DNA of 64,000 nt. Source: Paracoccaceae bacterium. GTDB taxonomy: Bacteria; Pseudomonadota; Alphaproteobacteria; Rhodobacterales; Rhodobacteraceae. The stretch spans positions 1 through 64,000 of the forward strand of contig JASJAR010000019.1 in NCBI GenBank assembly GCA_030066905.1. The letters are read 5' to 3'. The position numbers and the translations under genes were made by a program. Each line of letters starts with the position of its first letter. The first letter of the stretch is position 1. The notes under the pieces are model-generated. The model was given only the letters and a program-made list of their open reading frames with translations, ran no database searches and had not been told where the DNA came from. Shown here piece after piece: positions 36,194-45,642 of the stretch.

Positions 36194-37675
36194 TCAGAGA
36201 AACGCGGTTTCCTCGAAGCTTCTGAGTTTGCGCGAGTGTATCCGTTCGAGCGGCATGTCGCGGATCTTCTCCATCGCCCGGACCCCGATCAAGAGGTGGC
36301 GGGCCACCTGTGTGCGGTAGAAATCGCTGGCCATGCCAGGGAGCTTCAATTCACCGTGGAGCGGCTTGTCGGAGACGCAAAGGAGCGTCCCGTAAGGCAC
36401 CCGGAAGCGGAACCCGTTCGCGGCAATCGTGGCGCTTTCCATGTCGAGCGCGATGGCGCGGGATTGCGAGAGCCGCTGCACCGGCCCCGACTGGTCCCTC
36501 AACTCCCAATTGCGGTTGTCGATGGTCGCCACGGTGCCGGTGCGCATGATGCGCTTGAGCTCGTAGCCTTCGAGCTGGGTCTCTTCGGCCACGGCGTCCT
36601 GAAGCGCGACCTGCACCTCCGCGAGCGCCGGGATCGGCACCCAGACCGGCAGGTCGTCGTCGAGCACGTGGTCGTCGCGGACATAGCCGTGGGCAAGGAC
36701 GAAATCGCCGAGCCGCTGGGAGTTCCGCAAGCCGGCGCAATGGCCCACCATCAGCCAGGCATGGGGGCGCAGCACCGCGATGTGGTCGGTCGCCGTCTTC
36801 GCGTTCGACGGCCCGACCCCGATATTGACCAGCGTGATCCCCCCGCCGCCTTTCCGCTTGAGGTGATAGGCGGGCATCTGGGGCATCTTCTGCGGTTCGG
36901 TGAACTCCGCATCCGACGCCGTAATCTCGGCCCCGCCCGGAACGACGAGGGCGCCGTAACCGCTTTCGGGGTCGGCAAGCGCACTCCGGGCATAGGCAAT
37001 GAACTCGTCCACGTAGAACTGGTAGTTCGTGAAGAGGACATGGTTCTGGAAATGCTCGGGGCCGGTTGCCGTGTAATGGCTGAGCCGGGCCAGCGAGTAA
37101 TCCACCCGCTGCGCGGTAAAGGGGGCCAGCGGCCGCGATCCGTCCTCGTTGAGGTAACCGTACCCGTTGACGATATCGTCATGGGTCGTGGCAAGGTCGG
37201 GCACGTCGAAACTGTCGCGCAAGGTGAACCCCGCCGCGCCTTCCTGGGGCACCGTCAACCCGGCCTCGCGCGACACCGCGAAATGCACCGGCATCGGCGT
37301 CATCGAGGCCCCGACGGACACCGCCACACCGTGGTTCTGGATCAACAGCCCGATCTGCTGGGTGAGGTAGTGGGCAAAGAGGTCCGGCCGGGTAATCGTC
37401 GTCGCATAGGAGCCCGGCTCGGAGACATGGCCGAAAGACAACCGGCTGTCGATCGTGTCATGGCTCGAAATCGTGAGGCGAACCTCGGGGTAGAAGGCCC
37501 GGAACCTCTTGCCCGGATCGCCCGATTTCAGCGCCGCGACGAAATGCTCGCAAAGAAACTCCGTCGCCCCGTCGTAAAGGCGCCTCAGGCACGCCACCGC
37601 CAGCTCCGCATCCCGGAACGTCTCGGGCCCCGGAAGGTCGGGTGAGACAATAGGAAGATTGCGCGCGAACGTCAT
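36194..37675 (-). CDS. amn: AMP nucleosidase
   Basis: 493 aa from ATG 37675. The N-terminal domain (to about 170) is the AMP-nucleosidase-specific region with IVSPDLPGPETFRDAELAVACL and HFAVSREAGLTVPQE. The C-terminal half is a nucleoside-phosphorylase-like fold with IGVGPSNAKTATDHIAVLRPHAWLMVGHCAGLR and ALDMESATIAANGFRFRVPYGTLLCVSD. The enzyme hydrolyses AMP to adenine and ribose 5-phosphate, adjusting adenylate pools. Full length, cytoplasmic. It is divergent from the Rossmann protein gene at 37794. Confidence 0.94.
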   Translation of the reverse strand: MTFARNLPIVSPDLPGPETFRDAELAVACLRRLYDGATEFLCEHFVAALKSGDPGKRFRAFYPEVRLTISSHDTIDSRLSFGHVSEPGSYATTITRPDLFAHYLTQQIGLLIQNHGVAVSVGASMTPMPVHFAVSREAGLTVPQEGAAGFTLRDSFDVPDLATTHDDIVNGYGYLNEDGSRPLAPFTAQRVDYSLARLSHYTATGPEHFQNHVLFTNYQFYVDEFIAYARSALADPESGYGALVVPGGAEITASDAEFTEPQKMPQMPAYHLKRKGGGGITLVNIGVGPSNAKTATDHIAVLRPHAWLMVGHCAGLRNSQRLGDFVLAHGYVRDDHVLDDDLPVWVPIPALAEVQVALQDAVAEETQLEGYELKRIMRTGTVATIDNRNWELRDQSGPVQRLSQSRAIALDMESATIAANGFRFRVPYGTLLCVSDKPLHGELKLPGMASDFYRTQVARHLLIGVRAMEKIRDMPLERIHSRKLRSFEETAFL

Positions 37676-37793
37676 GGGGGCTCTCTGGCTGCTTCGGAAA
37701 GGCTGCGCCCGCCCTAGCATGGAACCGGCGCCAAGGCGAAGCCCCGTTCCGCGCGACTTGTCCCGCCCCGCCGCGACGTCTTACATCGCCTTT

Positions 37794-38654
37794 ATGAACA
37801 GGCATCTTCTCAGCATCGGCCACGGCTATTCGGCACGGGCCCTGTCGCGGCGCCTGCTCGCGGAGGGCTGGCGCGTCACCGGCACGACCCGGAGCGCGAT
37901 CAAGGCCGACGTGATGCGCCAGAGCGGCGTCGAACCGCTGCTCTGGGGGGTCGGCGACATCGCACCGGCCCTTGAGGCCGCCAGCCATCTCCTGACATCG
38001 GTCGGCCCAGAGGGGGGCCGCGACCCGGTGCTGGAAGCGGCCCGTGACGCGATCGCCGATGCCGCTGCCGATCTCGAATGGGCAGGCTACCTCTCGACGA
38101 CGGGGGTCTACGGCGACCATGGCGGCGCATGGGTCGATGAGACGACGCCGCTCGCCCCGACCACCGCACGGGGGCGGGACAGGGTCGCGGCGGAAGGCGC
38201 CTGGCAGGCGCTTGCCGCCGAAACCGGGCTGCCGCTCCACATCTTCCGTCTGGCCGGAATCTACGGCCCCGGTCGAGGCCCGTTCGAAAAGGTCCGCGCC
38301 GGCACCGCCCGGCGGATCGTTAAACCCGGCCAGGTCTTCTCGCGCATCCATGTCGACGACATCGCGCAGGTGCTTGCGGCATCGATGGCCAGGCCCGATC
38401 CCGGAGCGATCTACAATCTCTGCGACGACGATCCGGCGCCGCCCGAAGACGTAATCGCCGAAGCCGCCCGCCTCCTCGGTCTGCCGGTGCCGCCGGCTGT
38501 GCCATTCGATGAGGCCCAGCTTTCGCCTATGGCAAAGAGTTTCTATGCCGAATCGAAGCGGGTCCGGAACGACCGGATCAAGCGGGACCTTGGCGTGACG
38601 CTGAACTATCCCGATTACCGAACCGGCCTTCAGGCGCTCCTTGCCGCGCTCTGA
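37794..38654 (+). CDS. NAD(P)-binding Rossmann protein, extended-SDR-like
   Basis: 286 aa from ATG 37794. It starts with LLSIGHGYSARALSRRLLAEG, a GxGxxA dinucleotide-binding loop, followed by VTGTTRS. It has a YLSTTGVYGDHGGAWVDE segment in which the Tyr of the usual YxxxK site is replaced, IFRLAGIYGPGRGPFEKVRAG and a HVDDIAQVL motif as in nucleoside-sugar epimerases. It resembles YeeZ/SDR-a proteins of unknown substrate. The last 25 bases overlap the convergent membrane-protein gene. Function cannot be assigned further. Confidence 0.8.
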   Translation: MNRHLLSIGHGYSARALSRRLLAEGWRVTGTTRSAIKADVMRQSGVEPLLWGVGDIAPALEAASHLLTSVGPEGGRDPVLEAARDAIADAAADLEWAGYLSTTGVYGDHGGAWVDETTPLAPTTARGRDRVAAEGAWQALAAETGLPLHIFRLAGIYGPGRGPFEKVRAGTARRIVKPGQVFSRIHVDDIAQVLAASMARPDPGAIYNLCDDDPAPPEDVIAEAARLLGLPVPPAVPFDEAQLSPMAKSFYAESKRVRNDRIKRDLGVTLNYPDYRTGLQALLAAL

Positions 38655-39325
38655 GCGGCCGCGACGCGGCGGATGAGCCAGGCCGTTCCGCCGAAGAGAC
38701 CCAGGAAGACGAACCCCGTGGCTGCGGTGGTCAGGTAGAAGTCAAGCCGGCCGTCGAAACTCAGATCGTTCAGAAACGGGTAGGGGAAACCGGTGGCCGC
38801 GTCGCCGTAGGGAAAATCGTTCGACCGCGAGACGAAGGCCTCTATCCAGACGATGTAGGCCACCATCACGCCGGCCAGCAAAAGGGCCGGCTGCCAGAGC
38901 CGCCGCAGGGCGCCGTAGACGAAAAGCGCGTCGACCCATTGCAGGACCGGCCCGAGGAGGTGGAGATAGTATTCCTGGTGCCAGATGACGGGCGCGCCGG
39001 CATTGACCAGTGCCGGGTCCTCGAACCAGAGCCGCCAGTAGAGCAAGACGACGAGCGCGTTGACCACCGCCGTCGCCCCGACCCAGGCCGACCAGCTTCG
39101 CTCCGTCCGCCGTTCCGAAATCGCGAGCATCCGGCTTGCCGCCCAGAACGACATCACCAGCGCCCAGATCGTCAGAAACCGGAAAGGACCGCCCGGCGGA
39201 TCGTAATTGGCGCCGAGGACGAGTTGGTAAAGGCAATAGCCGGCCGCCAGCAGAAACACAGTCCAGCGCCACAGGATGACGCCTCGGTGATGGGGGTCGA
39301 TCAGATAGGCGTCAGCCCGCGGCAT
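38630..39325 (-). CDS. Six-TM membrane protein, Pr6Pr-like
   Basis: 231 aa from ATG 39325, which overlaps the dxs 3' end by 14 bases. Six hydrophobic segments alternate with short loops. The motifs [21 protein letters not shown] and [18 protein letters not shown] resemble the Pr6Pr/androgen-induced (FAR-17a) type of integral membrane proteins, where conserved Thr/His residues lie within the membrane. In eukaryotic relatives some act as hydrolases; bacterial roles are not known. Its position as last gene of the isoprenoid run is suggestive only. Confidence 0.68.
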   Translation of the reverse strand: MPRADAYLIDPHHRGVILWRWTVFLLAAGYCLYQLVLGANYDPPGGPFRFLTIWALVMSFWAASRMLAISERRTERSWSAWVGATAVVNALVVLLYWRLWFEDPALVNAGAPVIWHQEYYLHLLGPVLQWVDALFVYGALRRLWQPALLLAGVMVAYIVWIEAFVSRSNDFPYGDAATGFPYPFLNDLSFDGRLDFYLTTAATGFVFLGLFGGTAWLIRRVAAAQSAARSA

Positions 39326-41252
39326 GTCCCTGCCCGGCCTCCATGACCGACACCCCCAATGCCTCCAGCACGCGGGTCTCGATATCCGCCGCATTGAGCC
39401 CCGCAACATCGTACATCGCCCGGGGGCTTGCCTGATCGATGAACGTATCGGGCAGCACCATCGAGCGGAACCGCAGGCCGTCGTCGAAAAGCCCCGCACC
39501 GGCGAGAAACTGCGCGACGTGCGAACCAAATCCGCCGACCGCCCCCTCTTCCACGGTGACAAGCGCCTCGTGGCCCGCCACGAGATCGCGGATCAGCCCC
39601 TCGTCGAGGGGCTTTGCGAAGCGGGCATCGGCCACGGTGGGGGTAATGCCGCGTGCGGCCAGCGCGTCGGCGGCCTGCTCGACTTCCCGAAGCCGCGTCC
39701 CGAACGACAGGATCGCGGCCCGCGCCCCCTCCCGCACGATCCGGCCCTTGCCGATCTCAAGCGGCGTTCCCCGCTCAGGCAGATCGACCCCGACCCCCTC
39801 GCCGCGCGGGAACCGAAACGCGATGGGGCCTGCGTCATGGGCCGCCGCCGTGGCGACCATATGGACAAGCTCGGCCTCATCGGCCGCCGCCATCACCACG
39901 AACCCGGGAAGGTTGGCCAGAAACGCGATGTCGTAACTCCCCGCATGGGTCGCCCCGTCAGCACCCACAAGCCCCGCCCGGTCGATGGCGAAGCGCACCG
40001 GCAGCCGCTGGATCGCCACATCGTGGACGACCTGATCGTAACCGCGCTGGAGGAAGGTCGAATAAAGCGCGCAGAAAGGTTTGAGGCCCCCGGCCGCCAT
40101 GCCCGCCGAGAAGGTCACCGCATGCTGCTCGGCAATGCCCACATCGAAGCACCGCGCCGGAAACCGCTCGGCGAAGGTCTTGAGCCCCGTCCCGTCGGGC
40201 ATCGCCGCCGTCACCCCGACAATCCGCTCGTCGCGCCCGGCCTCCTCGATCAGCGCCTTGGCAAAGACGCTCGTGTAGGACGGCGCGTTCGAGAGCGCCT
40301 TTTTCTGCTCGCCCGTGACGACGTCGAACTTCGACACGCCGTGGCCCTTGTCGCGGGCAGCCTCGGCGGGCCCGTAACCCTTGCCCTTCCTCGTGATCGC
40401 ATGAATGAGGATCGGCCCCGTCGCCCGCGCCTTCACGGTCCGGAACACCGGGAGAAGCTGGTCGAGGTCGTGCCCGTCGATGGGCCCGAGATAGGAAAAC
40501 CCCAGCTCCTCGAAGAGCGTGCCGCCGACCGCCATGTGTTTCAGAATGTCCTTGGCGCGCTTTGCCCCCTCCTGAAACGGCTCCGGCAGAAGGCTCACCG
40601 CCCCTTTCGCGGCGGCTTTCAGCTCCTGAAACGGCGCCCCTGCATAAAGCCGCGAAAGGTAGGACGACATTGCCCCGACGGGAGGCGCAATGGACATCTC
40701 GTTGTCGTTGAGCACGACGATCAGCCGCTTCTTCAGATGGCCCGCATTGTTCATCGCCTCATAGGCCATCCCGGCCGACAGAGCTCCGTCGCCGATCACC
40801 GCGATGCAATCGCCGATCCCGTGTTCCGGCGCGCCGCCGAGGTCGCGCGCCACGGCAAAGCCGAGGGCCGCCGAGATCGAGGTCGAGCTGTGGGCGGCGC
40901 CGAAGGGGTCATAGGGGCTCTCGGACCGCTTGGTGAACCCCGAAAGCCCGTCCTCCTGGCGGAGGGTGCGAATGCGGTCGCGCCGCCCGGTGAGGATCTT
41001 GTGGGGGTAGCATTGGTGCGAGACATCCCAGATCAGCCGGTCGCGCGGCGTGTCGAAGACCGCATGGAGCGCGACTGTGAGTTCGACCACCCCGAGCCCT
41101 GCCCCGAGGTGCCCGCCGGTGACCGACACCGCCGAAATCGTCTCGGCGCGCAATTCCTCGGCAACGGCGTGAAGTTCGGCATCGCTCATGCCCCTAAGGT
41201 CGGCGGGCAGATGCACGCGGTCGAGCGTCGGCGTGGTCGGTCTCTCGGTCAT
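39312..41252 (-). CDS. dxs: 1-deoxy-D-xylulose-5-phosphate synthase
   Basis: 646 aa. The TPP-binding motif [19 protein letters not shown] (about 152-170), the catalytic region [15 protein letters not shown], the pyrimidine-domain segment [17 protein letters not shown] and the Ser/His substrate residues in AAHSSTS are present. It condenses pyruvate and glyceraldehyde 3-phosphate in the first step of the non-mevalonate isoprenoid pathway. It follows ispA by 33 bases, the conserved xseB-ispA-dxs order. Full length and intact. Confidence 0.97.
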   Translation of the reverse strand: MTERPTTPTLDRVHLPADLRGMSDAELHAVAEELRAETISAVSVTGGHLGAGLGVVELTVALHAVFDTPRDRLIWDVSHQCYPHKILTGRRDRIRTLRQEDGLSGFTKRSESPYDPFGAAHSSTSISAALGFAVARDLGGAPEHGIGDCIAVIGDGALSAGMAYEAMNNAGHLKKRLIVVLNDNEMSIAPPVGAMSSYLSRLYAGAPFQELKAAAKGAVSLLPEPFQEGAKRAKDILKHMAVGGTLFEELGFSYLGPIDGHDLDQLLPVFRTVKARATGPILIHAITRKGKGYGPAEAARDKGHGVSKFDVVTGEQKKALSNAPSYTSVFAKALIEEAGRDERIVGVTAAMPDGTGLKTFAERFPARCFDVGIAEQHAVTFSAGMAAGGLKPFCALYSTFLQRGYDQVVHDVAIQRLPVRFAIDRAGLVGADGATHAGSYDIAFLANLPGFVVMAAADEAELVHMVATAAAHDAGPIAFRFPRGEGVGVDLPERGTPLEIGKGRIVREGARAAILSFGTRLREVEQAADALAARGITPTVADARFAKPLDEGLIRDLVAGHEALVTVEEGAVGGFGSHVAQFLAGAGLFDDGLRFRSMVLPDTFIDQASPRAMYDVAGLNAADIETRVLEALGVSVMEAGQGHAAG

Positions 41253-41285
41253 TTCTTCCTCTGCGAAGCTCCGTTGCCCCCGGTG

Positions 41286-42158
41286 CTATAGCTCGCGCTC
41301 GATAACGAAGCGTGCAGCGTCCCGCAAGATTTCGCCCCGGTCGCCGAAGCCATCGAGCGCCGCCTCGGCTTCTGCGACAAGGGCGGCGGCCCGGGCCTTG
41401 GCCCCGTCGAGCCCCAGATGGCTCACGAACGTCGCTTTTCCAGCTCCTTCGTCCTTGCCGAGGCGCTTGCCGGTCTTCGTCTCGTCCCCCTCGACATCCA
41501 AAATGTCGTCGGCGATCTGAAAGGCGAGCCCCAGCGCGGCGGCATAACGCCCCAGCGGGGCGGGGTCCTCGCCGGCGAGCACCGCCCCAGCTTCCGCCGC
41601 CCAGCCGATGAGCGCCCCGGTCTTGCCGGCCTGAAGTGCGGTGATCTCGTCGAGCCCAAGCGCCCGACCGGCCGTCTCGGCGGCAATGTCGAGCGCCTGG
41701 CCGAGCACCATCCCCTCCGCCCCCGCCGCCTTTGCAAGCGACGCGATGAGGGCCACCCGCACCGCAGGGTCGGGATGCGCCGCCTCGCTCGCCAGAAGCC
41801 CGAAAGCGAAGCTCTGGAGCGCGTCGCCGGCGAGCACCGCCGTCGCCTCGTCCCATTTGACATGGACCGTCGGCAGCCCCCGGCGGAGATCGTCATCGTC
41901 CATAGAGGGCAGATCGTCATGGACGAGCGAATAGGCGTGGATCGCCTCGATCGCCCCGGCTGCGGGGAGGGCCGCAGCCACTGGAAGCCCGAAGAGCGCA
42001 GCGCTTTCGAGAACCAGAAAGCCGCGCAGACGCTTGCCGCCCCCGGCGGCATGGCGCATCGCGTCGGTCAGCGCCACCCGTCCATCCCGGGGCAGCTTGT
42101 CGTCGAGATAGGCGTCGATGGCTTCGGCCCGGCCGGCCAGACGGTCGCGAAAGCTCAC
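41286..42158 (-). CDS. ispA: Farnesyl diphosphate synthase family protein
   Basis: 290 aa. The first aspartate-rich motif is in SLVHDDLPSMDDDDLRRG (about 78-95) with the preceding GGGKRLR, and the second is in QIADDILDVEGDE. A two-residue spacing in the first motif (DDxxSMDDDD) fits bacterial short-chain FPP synthases. It joins IPP with DMAPP and GPP to give farnesyl diphosphate. The start overlaps the xseB stop by four bases, so translation is coupled. Confidence 0.95.
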   Translation of the reverse strand: MSFRDRLAGRAEAIDAYLDDKLPRDGRVALTDAMRHAAGGGKRLRGFLVLESAALFGLPVAAALPAAGAIEAIHAYSLVHDDLPSMDDDDLRRGLPTVHVKWDEATAVLAGDALQSFAFGLLASEAAHPDPAVRVALIASLAKAAGAEGMVLGQALDIAAETAGRALGLDEITALQAGKTGALIGWAAEAGAVLAGEDPAPLGRYAAALGLAFQIADDILDVEGDETKTGKRLGKDEGAGKATFVSHLGLDGAKARAAALVAEAEAALDGFGDRGEILRDAARFVIEREL

Positions 42159-42397
42159 TTTCCGTCAAGCGGCGCGGTGCCGGTCGCGTTCCCGTCGCCG
42201 TCGGTGGTGATCTGGGCGACCTTCTCCTCGGCTTCGGCGAGCTTTTTCTGGCAATGGGCCTTCAGGGCCGCGCCGCGCTCGTAGAGCTTGATCGAATCCT
42301 CAAGCGGCACATCGCCGCTCTCGAGCCGCCCGACCACCGTTTCGAGCTCGCGCATCGCGTCCTCGAAACTCATCATCTCGACCGCTGCCTCGCTCAT
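42155..42397 (-). CDS. xseB: Exodeoxyribonuclease VII small subunit
   Basis: 80 aa. FEDAMRELETVVGRLESGDVPLEDSIKLYERGAALKAHCQKKL matches the helical core of XseB, which binds XseA to form the single-strand nuclease exonuclease VII. xseA is not in the window. It overlaps both neighbours by four bases (ATGA at each end), so it is coupled to the deacetylase gene upstream and ispA downstream. Confidence 0.95.
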   Translation of the reverse strand: MSEAAVEMMSFEDAMRELETVVGRLESGDVPLEDSIKLYERGAALKAHCQKKLAEAEEKVAQITTDGDGNATGTAPLDGK

Positions 42398-43320
42398 CGG
42401 CTCGCCTCCATCAGCTTCTCGACATGGGCCCGCACCCCGGCCCCGAGGGAGGCCAGATCATATCCGCCCTCCAGCGTCGAGACCACGCGGCCATCGGCGA
42501 CATCCTCGGCCACTTCGAGGATCGCTTCGGTGACCCAGCCGAAATCCTCCGCCGTCCAGAGAAGGTTCGCCAACGGATCCTCGGCTGCCGCATCGAACCC
42601 CGCCGACACGATGATGAGCTCGGGCCGGAAGTCCGCCACCGCCGGCAGGATGACATCGCCCCAGGCCCGCCGCATCTCCGCCCCGCCGGTCATCGGCGCC
42701 AGCGGGGCGTTGATGACGTTGTCATGGGCGCCGGTCTCGTGGGGGTGCCCGGTGCCGGGGTAGAGCGGCATCTGGTGCGACGAGGCAAAAAGCGCGCGCG
42801 CCTCGTCCCAGAGAAGGTCCTGGGTGCCGTTGCCGTGGTGGACGTCGAAATCGAGCACCGCGACGCGGTCGAGCCCCTGCACGTCAAGCGCCCGCATCGC
42901 CCCGATGGCGGCGGTGCCGAAGAGACAAAAGCCCATCGCGGTTGCGCGCTCGGCATGGTGCCCCGGCGGCCGGCAGGCGATGAAAGCATTGGCGATCTCG
43001 CCGGCGACGACGCCATCGACCGCCGCGCATATCCCGCCCACGGCGGCCATCGCGGCATCGAGGCTGCCGGGGGAGACATGGGTGTCGGCATCGAGCGAGA
43101 CGAACCCGCTTTCGGGTATCGCCGCCTCCACCCGGTCGAGATATTCCGCCGGATGACAACGCAGCACGTCGGCGGCGTCGCCCTCGGGGCAGACGCGCCG
43201 GTCGAGCCCAACGAGCGGCTCAAGCGCATCGCGGACTGCGCCAATCCGCGCAACCCGCTCGGGGTGCCCCGGCGGCGTCACATGCCGTTCCGAACTCTCA
43301 TGGGAATAGATCGCGGTCAT
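42394..43320 (-). CDS. Histone deacetylase-family amidohydrolase
   Basis: 308 aa from ATG 43320; an in-frame TTG 12 bases earlier has an equally good ribosome-binding site. Class II deacetylase motifs are in order: HPERVARIGAV, ACRPPGHHAERATAMGFCLF (catalytic His pair), VLDFDVHHGNGTQ (zinc Asp and His) and SAGFDAAAEDPLANL (second zinc Asp). Such bacterial enzymes deacetylate acetylpolyamines, acetoin-like compounds or protein lysines. The substrate cannot be inferred. The gene overlaps xseB and follows petR by 60 bases. Confidence 0.88.
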   Translation of the reverse strand: MTAIYSHESSERHVTPPGHPERVARIGAVRDALEPLVGLDRRVCPEGDAADVLRCHPAEYLDRVEAAIPESGFVSLDADTHVSPGSLDAAMAAVGGICAAVDGVVAGEIANAFIACRPPGHHAERATAMGFCLFGTAAIGAMRALDVQGLDRVAVLDFDVHHGNGTQDLLWDEARALFASSHQMPLYPGTGHPHETGAHDNVINAPLAPMTGGAEMRRAWGDVILPAVADFRPELIIVSAGFDAAAEDPLANLLWTAEDFGWVTEAILEVAEDVADGRVVSTLEGGYDLASLGAGVRAHVEKLMEASR

Positions 43321-43380
43321 ATCCCTACCCAACCCCCCTTCGCAGGGCGTTTCAACGTGTTTTCGAAAACGCGTCCCCGC

Positions 43381-44082
43381 TCAATCGGGCGCCAGCATGT
43401 ACCCCGCGCCGCGCACCGTCTGGAGATAGCGCGGCTGTTTCGGGTCCGCCTCGATCTTGCGCCTGAGCCGGGTGATCTGCACGTCCACCGCCCGCTCCTG
43501 CGCCCGGTCGCCGCCCCGTCCGAGCCGCTCGACGAGATCGGCACGGCTCAGCGCCTCGCCGGTCTGGCTTGCGAAGATGCGCATGAGCTGGGCCTCCGTC
43601 GCCGTGAGCCGCACCAGCTCCTCGCCGGCCCAGATTTCGCCGCGCTCCACATCGTAGCGGAGCTGGCCCATCGAAAGCACCTTCGGCCCGACCTCCGACG
43701 GCTCGACCTGCGGCACCCGCCTCAGGATCGCGTTGATCCGCAAGAGAAGTTCCTTCGGCTCGAAGGGTTTGGTGAGGTAGTCGTCGGCTCCGGCTTCGAG
43801 CCCCTCGATCCGGTCCCCCGTTTCGCTCTTCGCCGTCAGCAGAAGGATCGGGACGTCCCGGGTCTCCCGCAGCGACCGCGTCAGCTCCACGCCTGTCTCT
43901 CCCGGCATCATCACATCGAGCACGATGAGGTCGAAGTCGAGCCCCGCGAGAAGGCGCCTGGCATGGGCGGCGTCCCGGGCGGCACTGACGAGGAAGCCCT
44001 GCCGCATCAGGAACTTCTGCAAAAGCCCCCTGATGCGCTCGTCGTCGTCGACGATGAGAAGATGCGCTTCCGGTTCGGTCAT
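43381..44082 (-). CDS. petR: OmpR-family response regulator PetR
   Basis: 233 aa. Receiver domain: acidic pair in VDDDERIR, phosphoacceptor Asp in LIVLDVMMPGETG near residue 53 and Lys in DYLTKPFEP. The C-terminal winged helix has VERLGRGGDRAQERAVDVQITRLRRKIE and the closing TVRGAGYML. The gene overlaps petP by four bases (ATGA), as in the petP-petR operon of Rhodobacter capsulatus, where petR is needed for growth. There petPR is next to petABC; here it lies ~15 kb away. Its histidine kinase is not in the window. Confidence 0.88.
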   Translation of the reverse strand: MTEPEAHLLIVDDDERIRGLLQKFLMRQGFLVSAARDAAHARRLLAGLDFDLIVLDVMMPGETGVELTRSLRETRDVPILLLTAKSETGDRIEGLEAGADDYLTKPFEPKELLLRINAILRRVPQVEPSEVGPKVLSMGQLRYDVERGEIWAGEELVRLTATEAQLMRIFASQTGEALSRADLVERLGRGGDRAQERAVDVQITRLRRKIEADPKQPRYLQTVRGAGYMLAPD

Positions 44083-44582
44083 GATCCTCCGTCCCTCAAC
44101 GCTGCGTAGCGCTTCAGCGCTTCGGGGTCCATCATCGCCTCGAGCACCTGCCGGAACCCCGCCACCGCGCCGGGGCCCGCCGCCTTGTAGGCCGCCCGCA
44201 TCCGGTCCCGCTGGGCGGTGGAAAGCTCGGTTTCGAGCGCCGCCCCGGCCTCGGTCAGATGCAGATGCCGCTCCCGCTTGTCCCGCGTCCCCACCCGGGC
44301 CTCGACGAGCCCGTCCTCGATCAGCGTTCGCAGAACCCGGTTGAGCGACTGCTTGGTTACCCCGAGGATCGCAAGGAGCGTGTTCACATTTGCCCCCGGC
44401 CGGCGGTTGATGAAATGGATCGCCCGGTGATGCGCCCGCCCGTAGCCGCGCTCGGCGAGAATGCGGTCGGGATCCGCGGTGAACCCCTGATAGGCAAAGA
44501 ACATCGCCTCGATCCCGCGCCGCAATTGCTCGTCGGTCAGGAACAATAGGCTCTCGCCGCCGGGGCTGCCCGTATCCGCCAT
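44079..44582 (-). CDS. petP: MarR-family regulator PetP
   Basis: 167 aa. The winged helix lies at about 45-135 with LAERGYGRAHHRAIHFINRRPGANVNTLLAILGVTKQSLNRVLRTLIEDGLVEA and the basic wing RDKRERHLHLTEAG. The strong match to the R. capsulatus petP arrangement comes from its four-base overlap with petR. MarR proteins usually bind palindromes in their own promoters, and such a palindrome lies upstream (44612-44630). Signal unknown. Confidence 0.87.
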   Translation of the reverse strand: MADTGSPGGESLLFLTDEQLRRGIEAMFFAYQGFTADPDRILAERGYGRAHHRAIHFINRRPGANVNTLLAILGVTKQSLNRVLRTLIEDGLVEARVGTRDKRERHLHLTEAGAALETELSTAQRDRMRAAYKAAGPGAVAGFRQVLEAMMDPEALKRYAALRDGGS

Positions 44583-44606
44583 GGGACCTCCAGGTTGTCG
44601 GGCGGT

Positions 44607-44635
44607 ATTTTATGTCAGCCTTGTTGACATTCCAA
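44607..44635 (-). promoter_or_regulatory. petPR promoter with a MarR-type operator in the spacer
   Basis: Read leftward: -35 TTGGAA (complement of 44630-44635), exactly 17 bases, -10 TAAAAT (complement of 44607-44612). The inverted repeat ATGTCA-N7-TGACAT (44612-44630) fills the spacer, so a bound dimer would exclude RNA polymerase. On the plus strand the same repeat contains a TTGACA (44624-44629) that could serve as -35 for ilvE, so both genes might be controlled. Confidence 0.65.
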
Positions 44636-44724
44636 GGGACGACTGCTAGCGAGTCGCGGCATTTTGCGCAACATAATGTCCGTTTCGGACCTAAAAGGCG
44701 CAATAAATGAAAAGGGAGTGGGAT

Positions 44725-45594
44725 ATGGCCGGGGCCTATGACGACCGCGACGGGGTGATCTGGATGGACGGCAAGCTCGTCCCCTGGCGCGATGCCAACG
44801 TGCATATCCTGACCCATGCGATGCATTACGCGTCGTCCGTTTTCGAGGGCGAGCGGGCCTATAACGGCAGGATCTTCGAGGGCGTGAAGCATTCCGAGCG
44901 CCTGCTCACCTCGGGACAGATGATCGACATGCCGATCCCCTGGAGCGTGGAAGAAATCGAAGAGGCGAAATACGCCACGCTCAAGGCCAATGGGCTGACG
45001 GATGCCTATGTCCGCCCCGTCGCCTGGCGCGGCGCGGGCGAAGACATGGGGGTGTCGTCGTCCCGCAACCCGGTCCGCATGGCCATCGCGACCTGGGAAT
45101 GGGGGGCGTATTACGGCGATAGCAAATACAAAGGCGCCAAGCTCGACATCTCGAAATGGAAGCGCCCCAGCCCCGAGACCATCCCGTCCCACGCCAAGGC
45201 GGCCGGGCTCTACATGATCTGCACCATGTCAAAACACGCCGCCGAGGCCAAAGGCTGCTCCGATGCGATGATGTTCGACTACCGGGGCTATGTCGCCGAG
45301 GCCACCGGTGCGAACATCTTCTTTGTCAAAGACGGCGAGGTGCATACCCCGAAGCCCGATTGCATCCTCAATGGCATCACCCGCCAGACAGTGATCGGGA
45401 TGCTGCAAGACCGCCAGGTGAAGGTCCATGAGCGCTATATCGAGCCCGGCGAACTCGAAGGCTTCGAGCAATGCTGGCTCACGGGCACCGCCGCCGAGGT
45501 TACCCCTGTCGGGCAGATTGGCGACTACAATTTCGAGGTCGGCGCGCTGACCCGGGATGTCGCCGAGGGCTATGAAACACTGGTGCGCAGCTAA
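44725..45594 (+). CDS. ilvE: Branched-chain amino-acid aminotransferase
   Basis: 289 aa from ATG 44725, preferred over ATG 44707 because AAAGGGAG lies seven bases upstream. VFEGERAYNG, the catalytic Lys158 in HAKAAGLYM that binds PLP, GYVAEATGANIFFVKDG and LTGTAAEVTPV are all family features. It makes valine, leucine and isoleucine from their 2-oxo acids with glutamate. A related 3' fragment is found at 47816-47896. The gene ends at a hairpin terminator and is convergent with the first small RTX-like gene. Confidence 0.95.
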   Translation: MAGAYDDRDGVIWMDGKLVPWRDANVHILTHAMHYASSVFEGERAYNGRIFEGVKHSERLLTSGQMIDMPIPWSVEEIEEAKYATLKANGLTDAYVRPVAWRGAGEDMGVSSSRNPVRMAIATWEWGAYYGDSKYKGAKLDISKWKRPSPETIPSHAKAAGLYMICTMSKHAAEAKGCSDAMMFDYRGYVAEATGANIFFVKDGEVHTPKPDCILNGITRQTVIGMLQDRQVKVHERYIEPGELEGFEQCWLTGTAAEVTPVGQIGDYNFEVGALTRDVAEGYETLVRS

Positions 45595-45595
45595 A

Positions 45596-45622
45596 AAGAC
45601 CCCCGGAAAACCGGGGGCCTTT
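45596..45622. terminator. Bidirectional terminator between ilvE and the first RTX-like gene
   Basis: 7-bp stem CCCCCGG (45600-45606) / CCGGGGG (45611-45617), AAAA loop, followed by CCTTT on the plus strand and by a T run (A run 45593-45598) on the minus strand. A related hairpin lies at 46611-46638. Confidence 0.8.
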
Positions 45623-45642
45623 GGTGGGCGTAAGATCGCTGC

